From assembly GCA_003168335.1 (NCBI GenBank), contig PMSM01000010.1:905588-969587 (forward strand): a DNA stretch of 64,000 nt. Reading direction: 5' to 3'. This document shows positions 8,610 through 18,100 of the stretch, one piece after another; position 1 is the first letter of the stretch, and each line of letters starts with the position of its first letter. Below the pieces are notes generated by a model. It made no database searches, was not told the origin of the DNA, and saw nothing but the letters and a program-made list of their open reading frames with translations. The stretch is from Blastocatellia bacterium. Lineage in GTDB: Bacteria; Acidobacteriota; Blastocatellia; Pyrinomonadales; Pyrinomonadaceae. A program made the translations under genes and the position numbers.

Positions 8610-9587
8610 ATGATCAAGAGACTTCAAATTCTGCTGCTTGTCCCGCTCGCCGTTTTGCTGCTGGCGTTGCTCTTTCGCTCGAACCCATCCGCAAACACCA
8701 GCGAGCAAGCGACCGGCGCCGCGGTTGCCGTTCCCTTCAGCGGCGTGCCGGTGCAACCCGGAAGTTTCACCAACGCAGATTTCGCGCGACATGTTGACCA
8801 GCTCAGGAAGACACTGCCATCAAGCGACTTTACGGTGATCATTCAGCCGCCGTTCGTTGTTATTGGCGATGAATCGCCGGTGTCAGTAAAAGAACACGCC
8901 GAGAAAACAATCAAGTGGGCCGTCGATAAACTGAAGCAGGATTACTTCTCTCAGGATCCAAAACAGATTCTCGACATCTGGCTGTTCAGGGATTCCGCTT
9001 CTTATGAGAAGAATACTTTCACCCTGTTTGGCGAGAAACCAGGCACGCCGTACGGCTATTATTCAAGCGCGCACAAAGCGCTAATCATGAACATTTCAAC
9101 CGGCGGCGGCACGCTGGTACATGAGATTGTGCATCCGTTTGTCGAGGCCAACTTTCCCGCTTGCCCGCCCTGGTTCAACGAGGGTTTAGGTTCGTTGTAT
9201 GAACAATCCGGTGAGGTCGACGGTCACATTCACGGATATACGAACTGGCGTTTGCCCGGACTACAGACGGCGATCCGGGCCGGCAAAGTCCCTGAATTCA
9301 AATATCTCACGGCGCTCGACGCTCACGGTTTCTATAACGAAGACAAAGGCACAAACTATGGCCAGGCGCGTTACCTTTGTTACTACTTGCAGCAGCGGGG
9401 CCTGCTCGTAAAATTTTACCGGGAGTTTCATGCTCATCAGAAACAAGATCCCACGGGCTACAAGAGTTTGCAGAAGACTCTCGGCTTGGTCGACATGAAT
9501 GCATTCAAACAGAAGTGGGAGAAATACGTTCTGGGCCTGCAGCAAGGGTTCGAAGTAGACTCGCTACCGCCGCCGGACGGTAACTAA
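8610..9587 (+). CDS. exported gluzincin-like zinc metallopeptidase
   Basis: The 325-residue product has an N-terminal hydrophobic segment (residues 5-23), either a signal peptide or membrane anchor. The active-site motif is HEIVH (H171-H175), followed by a glutamate in NEGLGSLYE (E191), the arrangement of HExxH...E zinc peptidases of the gluzincin or DUF1570 type. Upstream, residues 70-160 resemble the usual N-terminal half of such proteins. No propeptide is recognised and the substrate is unknown. It stands 150 bp after the YncE-like gene and probably has its own promoter. Confidence 0.75.
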   Translation: MIKRLQILLLVPLAVLLLALLFRSNPSANTSEQATGAAVAVPFSGVPVQPGSFTNADFARHVDQLRKTLPSSDFTVIIQPPFVVIGDESPVSVKEHAEKTIKWAVDKLKQDYFSQDPKQILDIWLFRDSASYEKNTFTLFGEKPGTPYGYYSSAHKALIMNISTGGGTLVHEIVHPFVEANFPACPPWFNEGLGSLYEQSGEVDGHIHGYTNWRLPGLQTAIRAGKVPEFKYLTALDAHGFYNEDKGTNYGQARYLCYYLQQRGLLVKFYREFHAHQKQDPTGYKSLQKTLGLVDMNAFKQKWEKYVLGLQQGFEVDSLPPPDGN

Positions 9588-9724
9588 GATTGCACCATCC
9601 GAAGCTCACTGTCGCGGATTCTCCGTTTTAAATGTCAGCTCTTCTCGGCAAAAGTCTTTGCGGCCTCTGCGTAGCAAGTCCGTAAGCTCCTTTCTGCCTG
9701 ACAAACTTTTCTAACCTTAAAAGT

Positions 9725-9990
9725 AAACTCACTACCAGCCTGCAAAGCAGGCGGCATATCAGTAGCCCCGGGTGTAAGCCTGGGGACCGAGCAGCGAAAG
9801 AATTCCCAACCCGTAAGGGGCGAACCCCTCGCGTTAGCGAGAGGGTAACGTTGCTCGTAAGGCCCGCTTGCTACCGCAGGCGGTTCCGTACCAATTTCTG
9901 TCGCCCGCTTTGCGGGCTTGATGTCGGGGGGTGGCGTTCGAACCCCGGGCGTAAGCCCGGGGGCTACTAGCATGCCGCCCGCTATCGCGG
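9725..9990. repeat. cluster of at least six different short palindromes
   Basis: The stretch carries successive hairpins: cctgcaaagcagg, ccccgggtgtaagcctgggg, cccctcgcgttagcgagggg, gcccgctttgcgggc, ccccgggcgtaagcccgggg and gcccgctatcgcgggc. Loops are 3-5 bases. The hairpins differ in sequence but share form, as if one class of element recurred with new stems. ORFs running through it are shadows. Confidence 0.65.
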
Positions 9991-10107
9991 GCTCGTTGAA
10001 CCCTCTCCCCCTGGAAATTGAGGACAGAACCCTGCAAGTTCGTCTCGCCATCGGCGTTCATCCACTGGTTGTTCGACTAATGCAAACCGAAGGAGTCGTC
10101 GTTACCC

Positions 10108-12093
10108 ATGAAAAGTTTTATCCGACCCGCGCGTACTTTCGCGCTTTCCGCAACCGGTTTCACCTTTTCCGCAGTCGCCACCCTGTTCGTTATTTCATTG
10201 CTCGCGGCTTGCGTTGGCCGTCCGGTAAGCAGCGCGCCCGGCTTGACTCCAAAAGCAACCGGCGCCAAGACCATGCACGCCTTCGGCTCTGAGGAAGAAC
10301 TAAAGAACTACTTCCGTCAATTAGTTGAAGAGCGGAAAAAAGAGTTGGCGCGGGGGCGTCGTGACAATGCAGGAAATCCGCCACCCGCGCCGAGCGCCGC
10401 TCTGAATCAGGCAGCGAGCACAGATTCCAAGTCCGGCGAAGGTCTGGCTGCCGGCAAAGACGAATCAATCACTAATACGCAGCACGCCGGTGTCGACGAA
10501 GGCGGCATCGTCAAGCTTCATGGCGATCATCTGGTTGTCTTGCGCCGGGGTCGTTTGTTCACGGTCGCGATTGGCGACGGAGCCTTGAAACCGATTTCGG
10601 CAGTTGACGCGTTTGGCCCGGACATCGATCCGCGTTCCACCTGGTACGACGAGATGCTGGTCTCAGACGACACGGTAGCGGTGATCGGCTATAGCTACGA
10701 ACGCGGCGGAACTGAAGTCGGCCTGTTCAACATCAATCCGGCCGGCAATCTCAGCTATCGATCGACTTATCATCTGCGCTCGAACGATTACTATTCATCG
10801 CGCAACTATGCGAGCCGCTTGATTGGCAGCAAACTTATTTTCTACACGCCGCTCTATCTGTCGCCGTACAGCGACAATCCGTTCGCGCAGTTTCCCGCCG
10901 TGCGCAAATGGCACAAGGGCGCAACTGCCGCCGAATTCCAACGGATCGTTTCCGCCACGCACGTGTACCGGCCAGAACGTCAACTGAATGCGACCTACGG
11001 CCTGGCGCTGCACACGGTGACGGTGTGTGACCTGGCGGCAGGCGATTTCAAATGCGAAGCCACAGCGGTACTGGGACCCGCGGGTCGCGTGTTCTATGTC
11101 TCGCCGGATTCGGTTTACGTCTGGACGACTGATTGGTCGCGAAATGGACAGCGCCTGAGCGAGAACTCGACGCTTTATCGCATGCCGCTGGATGGTTCGA
11201 GCCCGAGTGCGATCGGTGTCTCAGGAAGTCCGGTCGATCAGTTCTCGTTTCTGGAGAGCGAAGACAAACACCTCAACGTGCTCGTGCGATCGGGCTCAGC
11301 CGGTGACGGCATGTGGGGCGCGGAAGTCGCTGCGGGCGACGTCGCACTCTTGCGTCTGCCGCTTTCGAGTTTCAATGACGGCAGCCAGAGTGCTTCTTCG
11401 TGGAGTTATCACCCGCTGCCGAAACCCGCCGGCTACACTTTCCAGAATCGGTTCGTCGGCAACTATCTGCTTTACGGAACCGGTAGCGGCTGGGGAGCCC
11501 CGCAGCAGAACAAGGCGAATCTGTATGCCGTGCGCTGGACGGACGGCGACACTACTGAGCTGCCGCTCACCCATGGAGTAGATCGGATCGAGGCCCTGGG
11601 TGCGAATGCTATTGTGGTTGGGACTGACGGCAAGGATTTGCACTTCACCGCCGTGCGGCTTGGTGATTCACCGGAAGTCGCGGACGAGTTCATTCGCAAG
11701 GACGCTTCGCAGGGCGAACTCCGCAGCCAGGGCTTTTTCTACAAACCGGACGGCGCGGATTCCGGTGTCCTCGGCTTGCCTATTAGCGTGCCTGGCCGCG
11801 CCGGGTATCAAAGTCTGTTCCAGGGTTCGGCAGCGATTCTCTTTCTGCGCAACGACTCTCTGCACTTCGAAGAGTTGGGCGAACTGGGTGCGGAGTCTGA
11901 TAAAGCTGTTGACGATGGATGTCGTGCGTCCTGCGTCGACTGGTACGGCAACTCTCGGCCGTTGTTTGTACGGGGGCGGGTTCTGGCTCTGCTCGGCTAT
12001 GAGATCGTCGAAGGAAATCTGAAGGACGGTCGGATGCGCGAACTGCGCCGGATTAACTACGCGCCGCAAAGGGCGCAAGTTACCAGTCGCTGA
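10108..12093 (+). CDS. beta-propeller lipoprotein (PF09826-like)
   Basis: The 661-residue product starts with a basic region and hydrophobic stretch ending LLAAC, a plausible lipobox with Cys at residue 35. The sequence ITNTQHAGVDEGGIVKLHGDHLVVLRRGRL is the opening signature of the bacterial beta-propeller domain PF09826 (TNxQxxGVDEADIVKxDG in the family). Further blades follow to the C-terminus, which has DDGCRASCVDWYGNSRPLFV. Anchoring to a membrane outer face is inferred from the lipobox. Its role is unknown. A hairpin terminator follows at 12112. Confidence 0.8.
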   Translation: MKSFIRPARTFALSATGFTFSAVATLFVISLLAACVGRPVSSAPGLTPKATGAKTMHAFGSEEELKNYFRQLVEERKKELARGRRDNAGNPPPAPSAALNQAASTDSKSGEGLAAGKDESITNTQHAGVDEGGIVKLHGDHLVVLRRGRLFTVAIGDGALKPISAVDAFGPDIDPRSTWYDEMLVSDDTVAVIGYSYERGGTEVGLFNINPAGNLSYRSTYHLRSNDYYSSRNYASRLIGSKLIFYTPLYLSPYSDNPFAQFPAVRKWHKGATAAEFQRIVSATHVYRPERQLNATYGLALHTVTVCDLAAGDFKCEATAVLGPAGRVFYVSPDSVYVWTTDWSRNGQRLSENSTLYRMPLDGSSPSAIGVSGSPVDQFSFLESEDKHLNVLVRSGSAGDGMWGAEVAAGDVALLRLPLSSFNDGSQSASSWSYHPLPKPAGYTFQNRFVGNYLLYGTGSGWGAPQQNKANLYAVRWTDGDTTELPLTHGVDRIEALGANAIVVGTDGKDLHFTAVRLGDSPEVADEFIRKDASQGELRSQGFFYKPDGADSGVLGLPISVPGRAGYQSLFQGSAAILFLRNDSLHFEELGELGAESDKAVDDGCRASCVDWYGNSRPLFVRGRVLALLGYEIVEGNLKDGRMRELRRINYAPQRAQVTSR

Positions 12094-12111
12094 GAGCGAA
12101 TAACAAAATGG

Positions 12112-12150
12112 TGGGCCTCCTGGCGGGTTGCCGGGAGGCCCATTCTTTTT
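12112..12150 (+). terminator. rho-independent terminator
   Basis: A 9-bp stem tgggcctcc/ggaggccca with a 13-base loop is followed by ttcttttt. It lies 19 bp after the stop of the propeller lipoprotein and in front of the convergent phosphoesterase gene. Confidence 0.8.
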
Positions 12151-12190
12151 ACCGCAAAACCAAACCGCCAGGACTACTGACCCAACGCGG

Positions 12191-13657
12191 TCAGGTACGT
12201 TTCAGATACGTGACCACGCTGTCGACCGCCAGCTTGATCCGATTTTGATCGTTTTCCTCAAGCTCCTTTCCAAGGAACGTACCTACCCGGAGAAAGAGCT
12301 TTCCCACGCGCGCTTTTAGGTTCATCCACCAACCGGCCGCGGCGACTTCTTCCAGAACCTTCGCCGCGTCGCCCATCTCAGTTCGCAGATATTTCGCAAA
12401 CGCCTGCAACGCAATCTGGTGATTGCTATTCACTTCCATTTCCAGGTCTGGCCGGTCCGGAAGTACCACCGACGTCGAGATGCGAATGAACGGCAGCGTG
12501 TCTGTGCGCGGCTGACTTTCCGTGATGGCCACACCGATGCTGTTTGCCGCGGCGGTACGATTACCAAGTGGTCCGAGGTTCCACTTATTAACCATGTACT
12601 TGAGCAGACTGGTGTGATCGAATTGCGTGCTCTCTACTCGCTTGCCTACGAGCGGCGAAATCAGGACTGCCGGGACGCGCACACCCAGACGATCAAACGC
12701 GTACTCTTCCTGGTGCTCGTCCGGCGGCACTGCGGGCGGAGGCGAAACATGATCATAAAAGCCGCCATGCTCGTCGAAAACGACCACCAGCAGAGTCGAT
12801 TTCCAAAGCTCATCGTTCGAGCGAATCGCGTTGTAAACGTCGGCGATCAGCTTCTCGCCTTTCATGATGTTATGGGGTGGATGATCGTCGTTTTGATCCT
12901 TGCCGGAATATTTGGGTTCGATCAGTGAGAATTGAGGAAAGTCTTCGGCCTTCAGATGGGCAGTGTCTTGAAAGAACTTGTCTATCTTGTGGTACTTCAA
13001 AAGGTTCTTGAGTTCGCGTTGATGCGTCAGAATTAGCGAGCTCGGAAAATCATAAAAGTAGACCTTCCAGGACCGTCCCGCTTCGTTGAGGCGATCAAAA
13101 AGCGTCGTCTGATGTTGCCGAAAGATAAGATTGTCCAGGTCCGGATGCTTGATGCCATCCGGCATGTCGACGCGCCCCGAAGCGGTCCCGGAAAAGGCAA
13201 AGAAGCGATTCGGCCACGTTGGCCCAGGCAAGGAAGAAAACCAATGATCGCAAATCGTAAAGTCTCGGGCCATCCGGTGTAGCGCGTGCAGGAACATGCG
13301 GGGGTAGTAACTCATGATGAGTTGCCGATCCTCATCACTCGCGGTTACCCCATAGTTTTCCACGAAGTCCCGCACGAAACCTGCATTCCCATCTTTTAGC
13401 TGGTTGAGTACGTGGCAGGTCTCGTGTCGCGGATCGACCGGCATCTGCTGCGCGTCGGTAGGCACTTGTTGGTACTGCTTAACGCCATCGCTGTTCACTC
13501 TGGCGGGAGCGTTTGCATCAATGCCATCAAGATTCAGATAGACTTCCTGAAAGCAGCCCAGCATCTGATCGAACGAGCGATTTTCGAGCAGCAGCAGGAC
13601 GACATGCTTGATGTCATCGTTAGCGTCTTTGGTGGCTTGAGCATCAATTGGGGTCAT
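12191..13657 (-). CDS. phosphoesterase of the phospholipase C / acid phosphatase AcpA family
   Basis: The 488-residue product matches PF04185. It opens with HVVLLLLENRSFDQMLG, whose Glu-Asn and the following serine are metal/nucleophile residues in this family. It ends the catalytic domain with VVFDEHGGFYDHVSPP and LGVRVPAVLISPLV. No signal peptide is visible, unlike many homologues, so secretion is uncertain. It may hydrolyse phospholipids or other phosphate esters. The C-terminal 90 residues, after QPRTDTLPFI, are an extension of helical character. It is convergent with the lipoprotein gene. Confidence 0.85.
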   Translation of the reverse strand: MTPIDAQATKDANDDIKHVVLLLLENRSFDQMLGCFQEVYLNLDGIDANAPARVNSDGVKQYQQVPTDAQQMPVDPRHETCHVLNQLKDGNAGFVRDFVENYGVTASDEDRQLIMSYYPRMFLHALHRMARDFTICDHWFSSLPGPTWPNRFFAFSGTASGRVDMPDGIKHPDLDNLIFRQHQTTLFDRLNEAGRSWKVYFYDFPSSLILTHQRELKNLLKYHKIDKFFQDTAHLKAEDFPQFSLIEPKYSGKDQNDDHPPHNIMKGEKLIADVYNAIRSNDELWKSTLLVVVFDEHGGFYDHVSPPPAVPPDEHQEEYAFDRLGVRVPAVLISPLVGKRVESTQFDHTSLLKYMVNKWNLGPLGNRTAAANSIGVAITESQPRTDTLPFIRISTSVVLPDRPDLEMEVNSNHQIALQAFAKYLRTEMGDAAKVLEEVAAAGWWMNLKARVGKLFLRVGTFLGKELEENDQNRIKLAVDSVVTYLKRT

Positions 13658-13816
13658 CGTGAGAGTTCCTTATTCCAGTGGGATGAGCTAGCGGCAAGAG
13701 TCTATGACCGAGCGCGGCCGACGTCAATCTTTTCGGGACCCGGTGGCGGTAACGACCGGATGTTAAGTCCGCAGATTTCGCAGATTACACTGATGAACTT
13801 AGGACCTACTGCCTTT

Positions 13817-13926
13817 TTGGAGTGCGGCGACTTGTCGCCGCTTTTCTTCTCGCGGTAACGATTGACGAACGGGAGCCGCGACAAGTCGCAGCCGGAACAA
13901 AGCGCTGACAAGTCAGCGCACTCCAA
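13817..13926. repeat. REPIN-like inverted repeat element
   Basis: Ends are ttggagtgcg and its inverse cgcactccaa, enclosing two internal palindromes (gcggcgacttgtcgccgc and gcgctgacaagtcagcgc). A shorter relative with the same ends is at 18021-18092. No coding capacity; probably mobilised in trans. Confidence 0.7.
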
Positions 13927-14005
13927 ATTTCCTCGACACACCTGTGCAAACCGTTCCCTTCTTGTACAATCCAACCTGACAGCGGCAGAATTGCGATTGA
14001 AATCG

Positions 14006-14962
14006 ATGAAGAAAATATTGCTTAGCTACGCTCTGCTTTTTGTCTCGTTCACCTCCGCCTGCTCAAACAGCGCTTCCACCCAGGAGAAAGCAGAACACAC
14101 AACGCAGAACGCAGTCGCCAGACAAAGGCAGGAACTTCAGAACGCGGAGCTACAAAAACAACTTGAGCAGATCGCTTCCGCGGCCAGGGGACGCGTGGGA
14201 GTTGCGGCAGTGGTGCTGGAAACGGGAGAGACCGCTTCTCTTAATCTCCACGATCACTTTCCGATGCAGAGCGTCTATAAACTTCCGATCGGCATGGCGG
14301 TGATGAAACAGGTTGATGCCGGGAAGATAGAGCTCGAGCAAAAAGTGTCCGTAACGAAGCGGGATTTTGTCAGAGTTGGTCAACACAGTCCGATTCGCGA
14401 CCAGAATCCAAACGGCGCCGAGTTGAGCGTCAGCGAGTTGATGGGATGGATGCTTCTGGAAAGCGATGGCACGGCGAGCGATGTGCTGATGAAGCTCGCC
14501 GGCGGACCGGAAGCAGTCCAGGCATATCTCACCGAACTAAACATCACCCAAATGATCGTCCTCAATACTGAAAAAGAGATCGGGCAGGATTGGCAGACGC
14601 AATATCGCAACTGGGCTACGCCTGAAGCAGCGGTCGCTTTGCTGCGCGGACTGTATGAACGACGCGGGCTTTCGGAGACAGCGCACGGCTTGTTGCTAAA
14701 ACTCTTGACCGAATCGACACCGGGTGCGAAGCGATTGAAAGGTCTTTTGCCTGTCGGCACGGTCGTCGCGCATAAAACCGGAACATCTGGAACTCAGGAC
14801 GGTGTAACAGCTGCGACCAATGACATCGGAATCATTACTCTGCCAAACGGGCGGCACTTAGCTATCGCAGTCTTCGTCTCGGATTCTCCGGCGGATGAGG
14901 CGACGCGCGAGGGAGTGATCGCGAAGATCGCCAGGGCCGTCTGGGACAAGTGGAGCAAGTGA
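14006..14962 (+). CDS. class A (subclass A2-like) serine beta-lactamase
   Basis: From the ATG at 14006 the product has 318 residues and an N-terminal signal ending FTSAC, suggesting a lipoprotein or periplasmic form. Class A motifs are intact: S-V-Y-K (nucleophile S89, K92), S-D-G (S153), a general-base glutamate that aligns as E189, and K-T-G (K257). The omega-loop segment QYRNWATP resembles the extended loop of PER/CfxA-like A2 enzymes. A coiled segment (residues 30-60) links signal and domain. The enzyme should acylate and hydrolyse beta-lactams; spectrum cannot be read from sequence. It stands alone, downstream of a REPIN element. Confidence 0.85.
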   Translation: MKKILLSYALLFVSFTSACSNSASTQEKAEHTTQNAVARQRQELQNAELQKQLEQIASAARGRVGVAAVVLETGETASLNLHDHFPMQSVYKLPIGMAVMKQVDAGKIELEQKVSVTKRDFVRVGQHSPIRDQNPNGAELSVSELMGWMLLESDGTASDVLMKLAGGPEAVQAYLTELNITQMIVLNTEKEIGQDWQTQYRNWATPEAAVALLRGLYERRGLSETAHGLLLKLLTESTPGAKRLKGLLPVGTVVAHKTGTSGTQDGVTAATNDIGIITLPNGRHLAIAVFVSDSPADEATREGVIAKIARAVWDKWSK

Positions 14963-15199
14963 ACTATCCACAGATTACGCAGATTACACAGATTTCAGGG
15001 CCCAAAACAGTTAACGAAAATATAAGGCATGACTCACTTGTTGGCTTGTGAGTACGGCGTTTCTGGCGGCTTGTTTTTTGCATCTGAGCAATCTGTGTAA
15101 TCTGTGGACGAAAATTTCTTCTCAACGTTTTCCTGCCGCCGCGTGTATATGTACGTGGGAAGTAGAAAATTTGCACAGGTGCCGAGTGGGGCTCACGAC

Positions 15200-15832
15200 A
15201 TGGCTCTGGCCGTAGAGATACTGTTGCCGGTAAACGCCTTGACTCAAACTCAGACATCACTTACCCGTCTCATTGAACGCGCCGCGTCCGGCGATACCGC
15301 GGCCTTCGAGCAGATTATGGTTCATTCTCAGCAGAGAGTTATGGCGATGACGTGGCGGATGTTGGGCAACGAGGCCGACGCCCGCGATGCTTCGCAGGAA
15401 GTATTTCTGCGAGTTTACAAGTACCTCGGACGTTTTAAGCAGGATCAGGACTTCTTCGCGTGGCTGTACACGATCACGATTAACGTATGCCGCGACCTGG
15501 CGAAGAAGCGTCAACACCACGGCGACCGGTTCATTTCGCTCGCTGCGGGCGCCGACGAAGGAGCTCTGGCAGTGCCTGCTGACGAAGAGGACGCCGAAGA
15601 GGCTCTCTTGCACACACAACAGCGTGAGCTGATCTTCAGAGCAATGGCCACGCTGCCGGACAAAGAGCGCGCGTCCATAGTGCTGCGCGACGTTGAAGGA
15701 TTTCCGACGGATGAAGTGGCGCGGATTATGAAGTCCAGCTCGACCACGGTGCGCTCACAGATCAGCTCTGCACGTAAGAAGATCAAGATTTATTGCGAGC
15801 AGTATCTGAGCAGAAAGGAGCGGTCCCGATGA
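15200..15832 (+). CDS. RNA polymerase sigma factor, ECF type
   Basis: The 210-residue product from the ATG at 15200 has region 2 (AFEQIMVHSQQRVMAMTWRMLGNEADARDASQEVFLRVYKYL with FAWLYTITINVCRD) and region 4 (LPDKERASIVLRDVEGFPTDEVARIMKSSSTTVRSQISSARKKIK). This is the standard ECF two-domain architecture; the linker is acidic (DEEDAEEA). A longer frame starts at GTG 15104, but the extra part is not family-like. Its stop overlaps the next ATG by four bases, so it is translationally coupled to its anti-sigma factor, the usual regulatory partner. Confidence 0.9.
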   Translation: MALAVEILLPVNALTQTQTSLTRLIERAASGDTAAFEQIMVHSQQRVMAMTWRMLGNEADARDASQEVFLRVYKYLGRFKQDQDFFAWLYTITINVCRDLAKKRQHHGDRFISLAAGADEGALAVPADEEDAEEALLHTQQRELIFRAMATLPDKERASIVLRDVEGFPTDEVARIMKSSSTTVRSQISSARKKIKIYCEQYLSRKERSR

Positions 15833-16599
15833 ATTGTAAGCACGTCCAGGAATTGTTGCCGCTCTATGTGGCCCGCGACCTCGAAGAACAACGCGCGCAG
15901 CTGGTCACCTCGCATGTGCAGACCTGTGCAGAGTGTGCCGGCTCGGCAGAAGAATACCGCGAGACCCGGCAGTTGCTGCAACAGTTTGTGCCGCCGCCGT
16001 TTAGTGAAGCGGTCTACGCCGGAGTCCGCCAGCGGGTCTTGCGCGACATTGAACGGGAAGCCACGGCGCCGGGTTTGTCCCGACTGTTAGAGAGCCTGTT
16101 CCGGCCGCGCCTCCGCTGGGCCGTTGCGACTGCGCTGCTGCTCGCCGTCTCGGTGTTTGCCTTTTACTTCATCGCTGACCGCGCGAATGACCGGCAGCGG
16201 GTTGCCTACAGTGGTCGCACGGTAGATAAGCCGACTGCATCTTCGATCAAAGAGAGCGAGGTGCCACCCTCGGCGCGGAATACAGGCGCGGGCAAGACGA
16301 TCGCAGGGTCAGTCGATCGTTCTCGTCAATCTCAGCGAAGAAAGAGTCCCGGCGTGGCTGCCGAGCGCACCGCGTCCGTCGCATCGAATACGCCTGACAC
16401 CCGGCCGATGACCGTCGAGGCTGTTCCGGAGCGTAGTAATCTCGGTGAACCGGACGCCGCAACCGTCCCCGATCCGGCCACTTCAGGGAAGACTCTGAGG
16501 GTGGAAATGCAGACAAAGGATCCGAACATACGAATCATCTGGTTTGCGCATCAACCCACTAAACAGGATTCTCCAAGTAAATTTTCCAAAGGCACCTAG
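15829..16599 (+). CDS. anti-sigma factor with zinc-binding domain
   Basis: The 256-residue product begins MNCKHVQELLPLY and carries H-x3-C-x2-C (HVQTCAEC), the ZAS zinc-binding motif of anti-sigma factors. A single transmembrane helix follows (WAVATALLLAVSVFAFYFIA, about residues 102-121). The periplasmic part is Ser/Pro/Arg-rich and disordered-looking. Start ATG overlaps the sigma stop (ATGA). It should hold the ECF sigma factor at the membrane and release it on an envelope signal. The secretin-like gene downstream may be part of the regulon or the sensor. Confidence 0.88.
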   Translation: MNCKHVQELLPLYVARDLEEQRAQLVTSHVQTCAECAGSAEEYRETRQLLQQFVPPPFSEAVYAGVRQRVLRDIEREATAPGLSRLLESLFRPRLRWAVATALLLAVSVFAFYFIADRANDRQRVAYSGRTVDKPTASSIKESEVPPSARNTGAGKTIAGSVDRSRQSQRRKSPGVAAERTASVASNTPDTRPMTVEAVPERSNLGEPDAATVPDPATSGKTLRVEMQTKDPNIRIIWFAHQPTKQDSPSKFSKGT

Positions 16600-16626
16600 G
16601 AAAGGTACCCGGGAGGTAACAGTCTC

Positions 16627-17427
16627 ATGATTAAGTTTATGAAAATCGCGCCGGCAGCACTCGTTCTGGTATTAATCTCTATCTCTGCGTCATTCGGACA
16701 GTCAACAGCCACGCCCGCGCCCACCAAACCGGAGCCCGATTACGTCACCGAAAAGGGTTTCAAGACTAAGGTCCTCGATGTTAAGTACCGCGACGCAAAC
16801 AGTCTCGCAGGGGTTCTGCGGCAACTCGGTAGCGGCTTCAAGGGCGCTTCGGTTTCGCCTAACTCGGAGTTCAAGACCATCACGTTGCGCGACTTTCCCG
16901 AAAATCTTGCCACCATGGAAGAGGCTGTCAAGCGACTCGATATACCAGCCGCTCCGCTCCCGAACATAGAGCTACACATATTTGCCCTGGTCGCGTCTAA
17001 CACGAGTGGCACGGGCGACACGACCGCCGCGCTCCCGGCTGAATTGAAAGACGTAGTGACGCAGTTGCGGGGGACTCTCACCTACCAGAATTACGAACTG
17101 GCTGCCACAGTGGTCCAGCGACTTACGGAGACGCGGAACATGTTGATGGGCACCGGCGCGGGCCAGGTGTCGCATGCCAATCCTACGGGCCTCGACATGG
17201 CCCTGCCGTACCAATACGTCATCCAATCCATGTCACTGGTTCAGAATCCGAGCGGCGCTCCCTCCGTGCAGATTAACGAATTCACCTTTAAGGCCCAGAC
17301 CGACCACGATCAAATTCAGGTGCAGACGGCCCTCAACCTGCGCGACGGCGAAAAGGTAGTGGTGGGTACCGCCACCATCAGGAACCGCGCGTTAATCGTC
17401 GTTCTCTCAGCGAAGGTTGTGAACTAA
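16627..17427 (+). CDS. exported secretin-N-like domain protein
   Basis: The 266-residue product has a signal peptide (residues 1-24). Residues 43-105 have the short secretin_N pattern KVLDVKYRDANSLAGVLRQLGSG...TITLRDFPENLATMEEAVKRLD, which in type II/III secretin subunits forms periplasmic ring domains. The rest (IELHIFALVAS...LNLRDGEKVVVGTATI) is like the first part of the secretin barrel region but stops short of a full secretin. A GGGAGGT motif precedes the ATG and it follows the anti-sigma gene by 27 bp, so it is operonic. Probably an accessory envelope protein, not a pore. Confidence 0.75.
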   Translation: MIKFMKIAPAALVLVLISISASFGQSTATPAPTKPEPDYVTEKGFKTKVLDVKYRDANSLAGVLRQLGSGFKGASVSPNSEFKTITLRDFPENLATMEEAVKRLDIPAAPLPNIELHIFALVASNTSGTGDTTAALPAELKDVVTQLRGTLTYQNYELAATVVQRLTETRNMLMGTGAGQVSHANPTGLDMALPYQYVIQSMSLVQNPSGAPSVQINEFTFKAQTDHDQIQVQTALNLRDGEKVVVGTATIRNRALIVVLSAKVVN

Positions 17428-17570
17428 GAGTTCTCCACCTTTTCAAATCCGAGATTCGGCCGGCTCCAGGCAAGACTAGTCGGCACGGCAGTAAGGCACA
17501 CAGATTATCCGGATTACACAGATGCGAAATCCAGGAGAGCAGAAGACAAAAGAAGCGCCAAGGGCGCGGA

Positions 17571-17830
17571 ATGTAATAGCCTGGGCCAGCGGCCCAGGAA
17601 CGATAACGAGAGAAATCATTTGAGCTCTGAAGGAGCGGAATGAGTCCGTGAGGCGCGGGAATGTGAGGGACGATCTATTTCGCGCTTTCAGCGCTTGGAT
17701 CTTCTTGGGGGCATCGATCCTGGGGCGTTTGCCCCAGGCTATTACATTTCACGCCTTCAGCGTGAACACGCCTGCTACCTGCGGGTGGTATTGACCTCAC
17801 CCAACACAGAGACAATTAAAGCGCCTTCGG
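17571..17830. repeat. cluster of short palindromes
   Basis: Hairpins include gcctgggccagcggcccagg, cctggggcgtttgccccagg, cgccttcagcg and aagcgccttcggcgctt. Two carry the flank aatgtaatagcc or its inverse ggctattacatt, so pairs of these hairpins face each other. No gene is seen between 17428 and 18100. Confidence 0.6.
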
Positions 17831-18020
17831 CGCTTACACCGTAATCTGTGGAGAGATAAGGTACTCGATTTCAATTCATGTCTCCAACTTCGCTCTAGTA
17901 TCGGATTATTCCTGCACCCCCACTAAATCATCGGCAAAGATGCTTTCGGAATGCTGCGGATCTTGCGCGGACATTCTGGCATTCTGATTGCTATTCAACC
18001 CGATCGTAAGGGAGAGCGTT

Positions 18021-18092
18021 TTGGAGTGCGGCGACAAGATCACCCCGCACGCGGCCGCTTTCAAAAGCGCTGACAAGTCAGCGCACTCCAAA
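18021..18092. repeat. REPIN-like inverted repeat element, short copy
   Basis: Same ends as the element at 13817 (ttggagtgcg / cgcactccaa) but only 72 bp, with the right half gctgacaagtcagc retained almost exactly and the left half altered. Confidence 0.7.
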
Positions 18093-18100
18093 TCTTCGCC

